Source: JBIKIW01 sp044361365 (GTDB lineage: Bacteria; Patescibacteriota; JACMRA01). From it: DNA of 14,459 nt. The position numbers and the translations under genes were made by a program. The notes beneath the pieces are model-generated. The model did no database searches. It worked only from the letters and a program-made list of their open reading frames with translations, and was not told where the DNA came from. Positions 1 through 5,619 of the stretch are shown one piece after another. The stretch is taken from NCBI GenBank assembly GCA_044361365.1, contig JBIKIW010000033.1, forward strand, positions 1 to 14,459, in the 5' to 3' direction. Numbering within the stretch: position 1 is the stretch's first letter; the number at the start of each line of letters is the position of its first letter.

Positions 1-96
1 TTGTTTTTGTAGCGTCTATATCTACACAAAAATGATGAATTATTTTTTTTAAATTGTAATTGCTTAATCTTTGTCTGTATATCATAGAAATTAGTT

Positions 97-116
97 TAGT
101 TAGTGTTTGCTAACTA
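97..116 (-). terminator. Stem-loop just after the membrane-protein gene
   Basis: A perfect 7-bp inverted repeat (TAGTTAG/CTAACTA, 6-base loop) starts two bases after the stop codon of the minus-strand gene ending at 119. It lacks a clear U-tract on the minus strand, so it is at best a weak terminator or a 3' end-protecting hairpin. Nothing else is recognisable in 1-96. Confidence 0.3.
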
Positions 117-118
117 GT

Positions 119-727
119 CTAGTTCCAAAGTAAAACTATGAAAATGATTAGAGTTCTAACTCTCCAGTCTTTTTTTCCCGTGTTTTTATCCTCATCTTTA
201 TCTTTCTTTTCTATCCAAAAATCTCTAGTATAAGAGAAAAACAGCATTAAAAATGAAATTAAAATCAAACCAAAAAAGAAAACAAAAATTAAAGACTGAT
301 ACAAATTTTTTAAATTACTAAAAACCTGAACATTAACAGATATAAAAGTGAAAAAAGTTGCAAACAGAGCTAATATTTCAATATTTTTGTTACTTTGATT
401 GGTAATCTTGCTGTCTTGGTCTTGAATTTTCTTATTAGATTCATCAATTCCTTTTTCAATTCCTTTTTTAAACTTTTCGAGATCACCTATTAAACTCTCT
501 TTTTCACTAAGTGCGTGAGCATTGCGTATGTAACTTTTCCTTTCAAGAAGGACGATTTTACTTGTAAGCTCGTCAATAATACTTCTTAAATATGCAGTTG
601 AATTTATCGGTTGAGTTCTGTCATTACTATCAACAGGTTCTATATTTTTACGGTCGGTAGAAAAAACTGCTGAACCACTAGGAATACCTCTCCTATAATC
701 AATAATGGGGTTATTACCTCCAGCCAT
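119..727 (-). CDS. Small membrane protein with coiled coil and C-terminal TM helices, unknown function
   Basis: I do not recognise this 202-residue protein. Residues 1-45 are polar and probably disordered. Residues 46-112 are rich in E, K, I and L and look like a coiled coil. Two hydrophobic helices follow at about 117-138 and 143-166, then a strongly charged KDKDEDKNTGKK loop. A third hydrophobic stretch (RTLIIFIVLLWN, 191-202) is cut off by the stop after about 11 residues, so the C-terminus may be truncated. There is no signal peptide; the topology suggests a cytosolic coiled coil on a membrane anchor. The ATG lies one base past the TAA of the preceding gene (729-731), so the two are almost certainly co-transcribed and translationally coupled. 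Soluble-plus-2TM pairs occur among defence and signalling modules, but nothing here proves that. Confidence 0.6.
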   Translation of the reverse strand: MAGGNNPIIDYRRGIPSGSAVFSTDRKNIEPVDSNDRTQPINSTAYLRSIIDELTSKIVLLERKSYIRNAHALSEKESLIGDLEKFKKGIEKGIDESNKKIQDQDSKITNQSNKNIEILALFATFFTFISVNVQVFSNLKNLYQSLIFVFFFGLILISFLMLFFSYTRDFWIEKKDKDEDKNTGKKDWRVRTLIIFIVLLWN

Positions 728-728
728 T

Positions 729-1460
729 TTAAATCACTTTTTCCATTACCTTTTCTTTAAAACACCGAGTCCCAAACTCTTTAAAAAATTTGTTTATCTG
801 ATCTTGAGTAAATTCCTCCCCATCTTTACTTAGATTGTAGTCTTTTCTAACAACTAAATTATAACCTGTAATAGTATTTTTCCCATTCTGATCAATATTA
901 CCCTCAATCCCAGTATTTATTTGAGTTATATTTATAGGCTTAAATTTCAATATATCATCTTTAGTATCAACCCGAATAGATAGACCTTCAATTTCACCAA
1001 AGTCTTTTTTTAAATGATTTTCTTTGATTTCAGCTATAATCTCGTTAAATTTACTTTTCACTCTTTCAGTATAAATATAATCAACCACAAAACCTATTCT
1101 GTTTATAATCACACCACCTTGCAAAGTTCCAAGTTCAACAAATTTAGAAATTTCACCTTTTTCATCTTTCAAAAAATCTTTAAAATCAACTATTTTATTT
1201 TCTGTTAAATCTAAATTCTGGTAAATTAAATCCATTCTTTCTTCAGAAACTTGCAAACTTTTTTCTGCGGTTTGAGACAATAAAAAAGGTATATTTTTAG
1301 ATGAATTGGGTAGTTTTAAGAAAGTATCTTTTTTTATACCCATTTCTTTAGTTAGTTCATAAAATTTATCATTATCATCAAGCTTTTCACTGTTGGGTGC
1401 AAAAAATAAGGCAACTTGTACTTGCATCAAAACAAAACTTTCTGGTGTTAAAATAGACAT
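729..1460 (-). CDS. Hypothetical soluble protein, first gene of a two-gene cassette
   Basis: Unrecognised protein of 243 residues from the ATG at 1460. It has no membrane segment or signal peptide, and alternates charged helical segments with probable beta strands in its second half (NITQINTGIEG, TGYNLVVRKDYNL). No catalytic motif is visible. The frame stays open upstream. An ATG at 1529 would overlap the end of tgt by 20 bases. A TTG at 1499 follows a good AGGGGGAG ribosome-binding sequence and is a serious alternative start, while the ATG at 1460 has only a weak upstream purine stretch. It lies directly behind tgt on the same strand and is coupled to the membrane-protein gene downstream, so it is probably expressed from the tgt transcript. 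The pair looks like an accessory cassette; function is open. Confidence 0.6.
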   Translation of the reverse strand: MSILTPESFVLMQVQVALFFAPNSEKLDDNDKFYELTKEMGIKKDTFLKLPNSSKNIPFLLSQTAEKSLQVSEERMDLIYQNLDLTENKIVDFKDFLKDEKGEISKFVELGTLQGGVIINRIGFVVDYIYTERVKSKFNEIIAEIKENHLKKDFGEIEGLSIRVDTKDDILKFKPINITQINTGIEGNIDQNGKNTITGYNLVVRKDYNLSKDGEEFTQDQINKFFKEFGTRCFKEKVMEKVI

Positions 1461-1509
1461 GTTTAAGTTGTTTATTAATTTAATTTTTCTTTCAAGCAAT
1501 TTTCTCCCC

Positions 1510-2979
1510 CTACACCTCCCCACACTCAATCTTTCCTCTGAGTACCTCCATCAACTGCAAATAAAACTCCAAATTATTAAGTGTAGCTAATCTGTAAGCC
1601 AGCAATTCTTTGGCTCTAAAAAGGTGATGTAAATAAGCTTTGGTGTAGTTTTGGAGCTCACTGAGCTTGGATGTGGTAGCAATTGGCGAAAAATCCATGG
1701 CAAACCTAGACGAGCTGATTTTGATGGCTTCGTACTCGAGTTTATCCATATCCGTCCACACAAAAATCGACCCGTGGCGAGCGTTGCGAGTGGGATAAAC
1801 ACAATCAAACATATCAATTCCACGCTTAACCATCTCAATAATATCCTTGGGTGTCCCTACCCCAAGCAAGTGGCGAGGTTTGTGATCCTCTAAAATTTCG
1901 GTTTGGGTTAGTACCTGATCATACATCACTTCTTCTGGTTCACCACCGTTAGCTACCCCTCCAATCGAATAACCAGGAAAATCTAGCTCTATAGTAAGTT
2001 TTGCTGATTCTTTACGCAAATTTGGAAACTGAGCCCCTTGCGGAATACCAAATAAATAACGTGGGTAACTACTAAAACTTTGAGCGGAATTTGGGTCAGA
2101 ATTGGGATTAGAATTGGCTTTTGGAAATTCATTTTCAGCCATAAAATCTTCATATTCTTTTCGCTCTCGCCCGCTTCTATTTTTGGTTTTTTCTAGTTTC
2201 CATTTTCGCTGACTATAGCTGAGTTGAGCTTTTTCCAGCCGCTCTAATTCTTCACTATTGATTCCCTCTTTTTGGATTCGTAAAAATTCTTTTTGACTTC
2301 TTTTTGCCCATTCAAACGTCCTAATCATGGCATTTTTAGCAGTTTCTTCGGTAACTTCTGCTGGTAAACATTCGTCCAAAACTAGGGCAATATCGGATCC
2401 CAAAATACTCTGAATTCCCATTGAAATTTCTGGAGATAAAAACCTCTTGGTGCCATCAAGTTGAGAATAAAACAGCACACCTTCATCGCTAAATTGCCTA
2501 ATTTTACTGAGACTAAAAGCCTGAAAACCTCCAGAATCTGTCAAAATCGGTCGTTCCCAATTTATAAATTTGTGTAAATTTCCTTGGATTGGATTGGTAT
2601 TTTTGGAGACAGAATTATTTTGAAAGGTGGTTGAAAAATCCGACTTCGAATCTCTTTTGACCTGTAAAATTTCACTATCTGTAGGGGCCGGGTTTATCCC
2701 GCCCGAGGAACTAAGACTTTCTTGGTTTAATAATTTCGAAATCTGCCCACTTTTCTCCACCACCCTCACCCCAGGTCGTAGCCACAAATGGTAAGTATTT
2801 CCCAAAATTATTTGAGCATTTAAACTCAATAAATCCTCATAACTAATACCTTTTACCGTCCCAGATGTGCCAATGCCCATAAATACTGGAGTTGCGATTT
2901 TTCCACGTGCTAGGGTAACGGAGCCGGTTCTAGCTTTAGATTTGGTGGAACGCTTATGAATTTGAAAAATGTCTGACAT
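1510..2979 (-). CDS. tgt: tRNA-guanine transglycosylase, insertion-rich and lacking the zinc site
   Basis: Family role: exchanges guanine-34 in GUN-anticodon tRNAs for a 7-deazaguanine (preQ1 or queuine) by base substitution. Seen here: GNTYHLWLRPG (60-70), ILTDSGGFQAFSL (145-157, with the conserved Asp148), LGSDIALVLDECLP (193-206), LFGIPQGA (309-316), GYSIGGVANGEP-like loop (337-349), the RGIDMFDCVYPTRNARHG nucleophile region (386-403) and AYLHHLFRAKE (448-458). The protein has 489 residues against about 375 for the family. The excess sits in two insertions: about 83-134, containing a palindromic repeat element, and about 236-305, charged then Asn/Pro/Ser-rich. The C-x-C-x2-C...H zinc ligands are replaced by Ser437, Leu439, Leu442 and Asn468 in my alignment. 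The retained DEC cysteine is typical of bacterial enzymes. No clear Shine-Dalgarno precedes the ATG. Confidence 0.9.
   Translation of the reverse strand: MSDIFQIHKRSTKSKARTGSVTLARGKIATPVFMGIGTSGTVKGISYEDLLSLNAQIILGNTYHLWLRPGVRVVEKSGQISKLLNQESLSSSGGINPAPTDSEILQVKRDSKSDFSTTFQNNSVSKNTNPIQGNLHKFINWERPILTDSGGFQAFSLSKIRQFSDEGVLFYSQLDGTKRFLSPEISMGIQSILGSDIALVLDECLPAEVTEETAKNAMIRTFEWAKRSQKEFLRIQKEGINSEELERLEKAQLSYSQRKWKLEKTKNRSGRERKEYEDFMAENEFPKANSNPNSDPNSAQSFSSYPRYLFGIPQGAQFPNLRKESAKLTIELDFPGYSIGGVANGGEPEEVMYDQVLTQTEILEDHKPRHLLGVGTPKDIIEMVKRGIDMFDCVYPTRNARHGSIFVWTDMDKLEYEAIKISSSRFAMDFSPIATTSKLSELQNYTKAYLHHLFRAKELLAYRLATLNNLEFYLQLMEVLRGKIECGEV
2681..2704 (+). repeat. GTAG-headed REP-like palindrome inside tgt
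   Basis: On the plus strand the element reads GTAG followed by an imperfect palindrome, GGGCCGGG-TTTAT-CCCGCCC, with one bulged C. On the tgt coding strand it reads GGCGGGATAAACCCGG followed by CCCCTAC, and is translated in frame as GGINPAPT (residues 93-100), inside a 52-residue insertion absent from normal Tgt. It aligns with the repeats at 5302 and 5524 at 16 of 22 positions plus one indel, and one A:T stem pair there is a G:C pair here. A 5' GTAG head plus hairpin is the published signature of REP elements mobilised by RAYT transposases. It is much more GC-rich than its surroundings. Confidence 0.75.
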
Positions 2980-3129
2980 GGTAAGGTAAGTATAATACTG
3001 ATTCTATATCTACTTTAAATTGCAATATTTTAGCAAACTCACTCTTGGAAATTAACCTACTTTACCATTTTTAAAGCCAATAACCTTGTTTGGATGGGTA
3101 TATTTTCATTGAAGATTAACTTAATTTTT

Positions 3130-3465
3130 TCAATAAACTTTATTCGTCCCACTATGACCACCAACATCAAGTAGATTTAATATTCTAACCTCATCATTTT
3201 TGTCTCCAAATTGCCAAATTATTCTTAAATCACCTGTAAGTCTAGTACTATATGCTTCTCCATAATTTTTGCTAATCACTTTGTGAGTTTTTAAAGATGG
3301 AGAAAACGGATTTTTTTCTAAAATTTCAATAACTTTTTGGAAAGTTGGTTTGATTTGAATGTCTGCTTTTAAGAGCTTCTTTACTTTCTTCTTGAAATAC
3401 TCGTTGGCAACAAGTAGGTGAGAGTTTTTATCAGAAACTGCTTGGAGATGGTGGGGTTTGGACAT
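3130..3465 (-). CDS. RelE/YafQ-family mRNA interferase toxin
   Basis: A toxin of 111 residues. The family fold is a small ribosome-dependent RNase that cleaves mRNA in the A site. Seen here: a basic N-terminal helix (EYFKKKVKKLLKAD), the family phrase 'LKTHKVISKNYGEAYSTRLTGDLRIIWQ' split over about residues 58-86 with the conserved Arg/Asp-Leu-Arg strand, and a C-terminal ILNLLDVGGHSG whose histidine matches the YafQ/RelE C-terminal His region. A 30-residue N-terminal extension precedes the core. The antitoxin gene lies upstream in the same direction, but 92 bp separate them, where overlap or near-overlap is usual. The gene ends in TGA, which argues against TGA recoding. Other RelE/ParE subfamilies remain possible. 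Confidence 0.8.
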   Translation of the reverse strand: MSKPHHLQAVSDKNSHLLVANEYFKKKVKKLLKADIQIKPTFQKVIEILEKNPFSPSLKTHKVISKNYGEAYSTRLTGDLRIIWQFGDKNDEVRILNLLDVGGHSGTNKVY

Positions 3466-3507
3466 GAAAAAACATAAGTTAAATTAGTGTCGCACCCTAT
3501 TAGTTCA

Positions 3508-3537
3508 ATACAAAAAGGTATTTGTAGTTTTTGTCAA
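3508..3537 (-). promoter_or_regulatory. Possible internal promoter for the toxin gene
   Basis: A perfect TTGACA (minus strand, 3532-3537) lies 20 bases after the antitoxin stop. At 18 bases it is followed by TTGTAT (3508-3513), a poor match to TATAAT. It could let the toxin be transcribed apart from the antitoxin, but the -10 box is weak and the call is tentative. Confidence 0.25.
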
Positions 3538-3557
3538 ACTTAGTCTGAAAACTGCTT

Positions 3558-3890
3558 TTATTTCTCTAACCAACCCATCATTTCTTGAGAACTCATCGGC
3601 TTTGACTTTGGTGATTTCATAGCATGTTCCAAGCTTCCCTCTTCTTCTTCAGTTAAATAGATTGAAGAGTTCATCTTTTTATCTTTGATAGATAATGCTT
3701 GTTTTAACTCAATCAAAGCCAATTTTACAACCTCACCTCTATTCAAACCTTTCAGTCTTTGGTCAAAATAATCCATCAACTCACTAAAATCAGGAGTAGC
3801 TGAAAGTGTAAAAGTGTATCTGGATAAAGTACTTTTTGAAATTGTTGGTTTTGGTTTTAAAGTATTTTTACGAGTTTTTGTAGCGAGCAT
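3558..3890 (-). CDS. Antitoxin paired with the RelE/YafQ toxin
   Basis: A protein of 110 residues, placed just upstream of the toxin on the same strand, which is the main reason for the call. The first 25 residues are basic and Thr/Lys-rich. Residues about 28-70 (strand FTLSATPDF, then helix-turn-helix-like ELMDYFDQRLKGLNRGEVVKLALIELKQAL) look like a ribbon-helix-helix DNA-binding unit of the kind that dimerises and autorepresses. The C-terminal part is acidic (LTEEEEGSLEHAM) and would be the flexible segment that wraps the toxin. No Shine-Dalgarno precedes the ATG. A good promoter with an imperfect inverted repeat in its spacer lies upstream, consistent with autoregulation. Family assignment is by context and fold guess, not by a recognised signature. 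Confidence 0.65.
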   Translation of the reverse strand: MLATKTRKNTLKPKPTISKSTLSRYTFTLSATPDFSELMDYFDQRLKGLNRGEVVKLALIELKQALSIKDKKMNSSIYLTEEEEGSLEHAMKSPKSKPMSSQEMMGWLEK

Positions 3891-3911
3891 AAAAAGGAGT
3901 TTAACGAATTA

Positions 3912-3941
3912 AAAATATCACATTTTACAACATAATGTCAA
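3912..3941 (-). promoter_or_regulatory. Promoter of the antitoxin-toxin module
   Basis: On the minus strand, TTGACA (3936-3941) and TATTTT (3912-3917) are separated by 18 bases, which gives a start about 15 bases before the antitoxin ATG. The spacer holds a partial inverted repeat (ACATT...AATGT) that could be an operator for the antitoxin. No ribosome-binding site is visible in the short leader. Confidence 0.55.
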
Positions 3942-3944
3942 CAT

Positions 3945-3969
3945 AAAAACAAACCCGCAATTAAGCGGG
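3945..3969 (-). terminator. Rho-independent terminator of the SAM-hydrolase-like gene
   Basis: A 5-bp GC stem, CCCGC/GCGGG, with an AATTAA-type loop (3954-3969) is followed on the minus strand by TTTGTTTTT. It lies about 50 bases after the stop of the gene ending at 4017 and just before the antitoxin promoter, so it separates the two transcription units. Confidence 0.7.
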
Positions 3970-4016
3970 CTTTTAGGTTTGTTCTTGGTAATATTATGAA
4001 GATGCTATTATAACCC

Positions 4017-4808
4017 CTACAACAGATCACCAACTTTTAGTCCGTATTTGTTAGCAGCACTTTCACCTTGAACCAAAAATTCTACAAACCGTTTTCCTTC
4101 AATACCGGAGCTTCCAACTACCAAAGCTGGGTCGCCATTTGGTACATCTTTTAGTTTTGCGTAGCATTTTACTGCTGGAAGATTTTTAAACTGAATTTCT
4201 TTTCCGACTTCAAAGCCGATTTCTTCAGGTAAAAAGGTAGTTTTGCAATTTCCAAAATTATCTACCCACCAAATTTGCCCTTCAATATCTTCAACTTCAT
4301 CGATCATCATATTTTCTACAGGTAATTCAATTTTTTCCCAAATCCATTTTGCTACTCTAGGTAAAAATTCAAAGCTTCTAAACTGCGTATTGATAATATA
4401 TTCAACTTGTCCTGGGTAAATGTCTAGTTTGTTAGGAATTTCACTCATTACAGTTGGAATATCAAAGACTCTGACTTTATCTGTAAGACCAAGTTTTTTG
4501 GCTAAGCTAAGGGTTTTACCATCTACAGTTGTAACTACCAGAGTGTTTTTGTAGTAAAAAAATCCAAAAGGAGTTCCGTTTTTCCATTTCTTAGCTTTAC
4601 CACTTCTTGGAGCCACATTAACTAAAAGCACCCCTTCCCGACCTTCAGCAGCATCAAGTATGTCAATCATATTGCCTGCGGCTTGATAATCAGCATTAAA
4701 ATCAACTCCAACAAGATTTGCTGGGCAAGAGAAAAGTGAGTTTGCCCGAGTAAGTTGTCTGCCAGCAGTTGCAGTATCATTGCAGTCGGTTATTATTGTA
4801 GCGAACAT
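4017..4808 (-). CDS. Divergent SAM hydroxide adenosyltransferase (DUF62-like) protein
   Basis: A protein of 263 residues, the usual length for the SAM hydroxide adenosyltransferase / SAM-dependent halogenase superfamily, whose members split S-adenosylmethionine into adenosine and methionine. Seen here: an N-terminal TIITDCND (4-11) where the family has a TDFG-type turn, a central VDGKTLSL segment (95-102), the C-domain signature WVDNFGN (181-187), and the family ending GSSGIEGKRFVEFLVQGES...GLKVGD (232-261). The Asp and His of the Asp-Arg-His triad described for archaeal DUF62 enzymes are not in place: the VDPGVG-type motif reads VNVAPRSG (63-70) and the HGRD-type motif reads FRSFEFLP (143-150). 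The fold is therefore likely but the reaction is uncertain. It is flanked by its own promoter and terminator, so it is a single-gene unit. Confidence 0.6.
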   Translation of the reverse strand: MFATIITDCNDTATAGRQLTRANSLFSCPANLVGVDFNADYQAAGNMIDILDAAEGREGVLLVNVAPRSGKAKKWKNGTPFGFFYYKNTLVVTTVDGKTLSLAKKLGLTDKVRVFDIPTVMSEIPNKLDIYPGQVEYIINTQFRSFEFLPRVAKWIWEKIELPVENMMIDEVEDIEGQIWWVDNFGNCKTTFLPEEIGFEVGKEIQFKNLPAVKCYAKLKDVPNGDPALVVGSSGIEGKRFVEFLVQGESAANKYGLKVGDLL

Positions 4809-4833
4809 AAAAATTGAATTACTTTAAAGTAAG

Positions 4834-4862
4834 ATTTTAACCTAAACACATTTTTGTGGAAA
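4834..4862 (-). promoter_or_regulatory. Promoter of the SAM-hydrolase-like gene
   Basis: On the minus strand, TTTCCA (4857-4862) and TAAAAT (4834-4839) have a 17-base spacer. A 5'-UTR of about 20 bases would result. A CACA-AAAA-TGTG mini-palindrome overlaps the -35 side. The rest of the 239-base gap up to 5047 holds nothing I can identify except a possible scrap of the transposase N-terminus near 4987-5030. Confidence 0.4.
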
Positions 4863-5301
4863 AGTAAAATGGTTAAGGCTTCTTTAAAGAGAGCCAAATA
4901 AACGGTGAATTAATTCTAGTTTGTCAAATAAAAATTACTTTCAATACTTTATTTAGCTTAGTTTACTTTTAAGTTTTTCTATATACGGCAAATTCTCGTA
5001 TTTTGTTGTGTTACTTGCTCTTCTATCCTCTTATAATAATTAAGTAATTGCTAATCAATCAAGTCGAGCCTTGTGTTCAAAAGAGCTGGTTAAACCTCCC
5101 AAATATTTTTGAAAACATATTTTTAGATCAATATGTAATAATGCCAAATCATTTTCATGGAATAATCGGATTTAGTGGGAAACCTGTTCAAATAAATACA
5201 AATAAAATCGTAAATTTGGGTTCAATAATTTCTAGGTTTAAAAACGATTCGAGAAGGAATATTGTAAGACTTTTTGAAAATAACAAGGATGATGTGGATT
5301 T

Positions 5302-5324
5302 TGGCGAGACAGGCTCGCCTCTAC
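5302..5324 (+). repeat. REP-like hairpin, copy 1 in the RAYT remnant
   Basis: Contains GGCGAG-ACAGG-CTCGCC, a perfect 6-bp stem, followed by TCTAC. Read on the minus strand it begins with GTAG, the REP head. It is identical over 23 bases to the copy at 5524 and lies exactly 222 bases (74 codons) before it. It is translated as GETGSPL and followed four codons later by an in-frame TAG. Confidence 0.8.
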
Positions 5325-5523
5325 GGGAGAATGAATAGTTTAGTCGTTTGAGGGAAAAATTTAATCCGCACAAGTTCTGGCAAAAATCCTTTCACGATCA
5401 TGTTATTCGTAGCGATCAGGATTTGGATAAAATTCGGGAATATATTCAAAACAATCCTTTGAAATGGGAGTTGGATAGTTTGAATCCTGTTAATTTTAAC
5501 AAATCAAAAAATACATCAACAAA

Positions 5524-5546
5524 TGGCGAGACAGGCTCGCCTCTAC
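5524..5546 (+). repeat. REP-like hairpin, copy 2 at the RAYT 3' end
   Basis: A 23-base direct repeat of the element at 5302, with the same perfect 6-bp stem and CTAC tail (GTAG head on the minus strand). It encodes GETGSPL near the C-terminus of the transposase frame, six codons before its TGA, and lies just upstream of the pnp promoter, where it could also act as a transcribed hairpin. Confidence 0.8.
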
Positions 5547-5562
5547 CAAGTATTCCCCACCA

Positions 5563-5591
5563 TTGACAACCTAACTTTTGCCTAGTTTAAG
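5563..5591 (+). promoter_or_regulatory. Promoter of pnp, -35 overlapping the RAYT stop codon
   Basis: A perfect TTGACA (5563-5568) contains the TGA stop of the transposase frame (5564-5566). After 17 bases comes TTTAAG (5586-5591, 4 of 6 matches). Transcription would begin near 5598, leaving a leader of about 20 bases without a Shine-Dalgarno before the ATG at 5620. This supports the ATG rather than the TTG at 5578 as the start. Confidence 0.5.
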
Positions 5592-5619
5592 TAATATATC
5601 AATTACAAATTACAATTTT

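Larger units (their letters stand above)
5048..5566 (+). pseudogene. REP-associated tyrosine transposase (RAYT, IS200-like Y1) remnant
   Basis: HUH single-strand transposases of this family nick and join REP hairpins. Seen here: LDQYVIMPNHFHGII (from 5126), with the HFH metal-binding motif. After an in-frame TAG (5336-5338) the same frame continues with KFWQKSFHDHVIRSD and IREYIQNNPLKW, the family's C-terminal helix carrying the probable catalytic Tyr. Both parts are in one frame with no shift. About 45 N-terminal residues of a normal RAYT are missing: TAA stands directly before 5048, and only a doubtful YFV-like scrap occurs upstream in another frame. Two identical 23-bp repeats lie inside, both read as GETGSPL: one just before the TAG, one forming the C-terminus. 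It is probably dead, unless TAG is suppressed and another start exists. Confidence 0.75.

Noticed and set aside
4008..4022. GTAGGGG after the SAM-hydrolase-like stop as a REP head
   Set aside because: No hairpin follows it; the GTAG includes the gene's stop codon.
5336..5338. TAG in the RAYT as a recoded sense codon
   Set aside because: TAG terminates tgt, pnp and the SAM-hydrolase-like gene normally, so general recoding is excluded; the truncated N-terminus also points to a pseudogene.
5188..5373. Minus-strand open frame across the RAYT region
   Set aside because: It is the antisense shadow of the transposase frame and its palindrome; no independent start signal or family match.
5302..5546. 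The two identical 23-base repeats as a CRISPR array
   Set aside because: Only two units, about 199 bases apart, inside a coding frame; no leader or cas genes.
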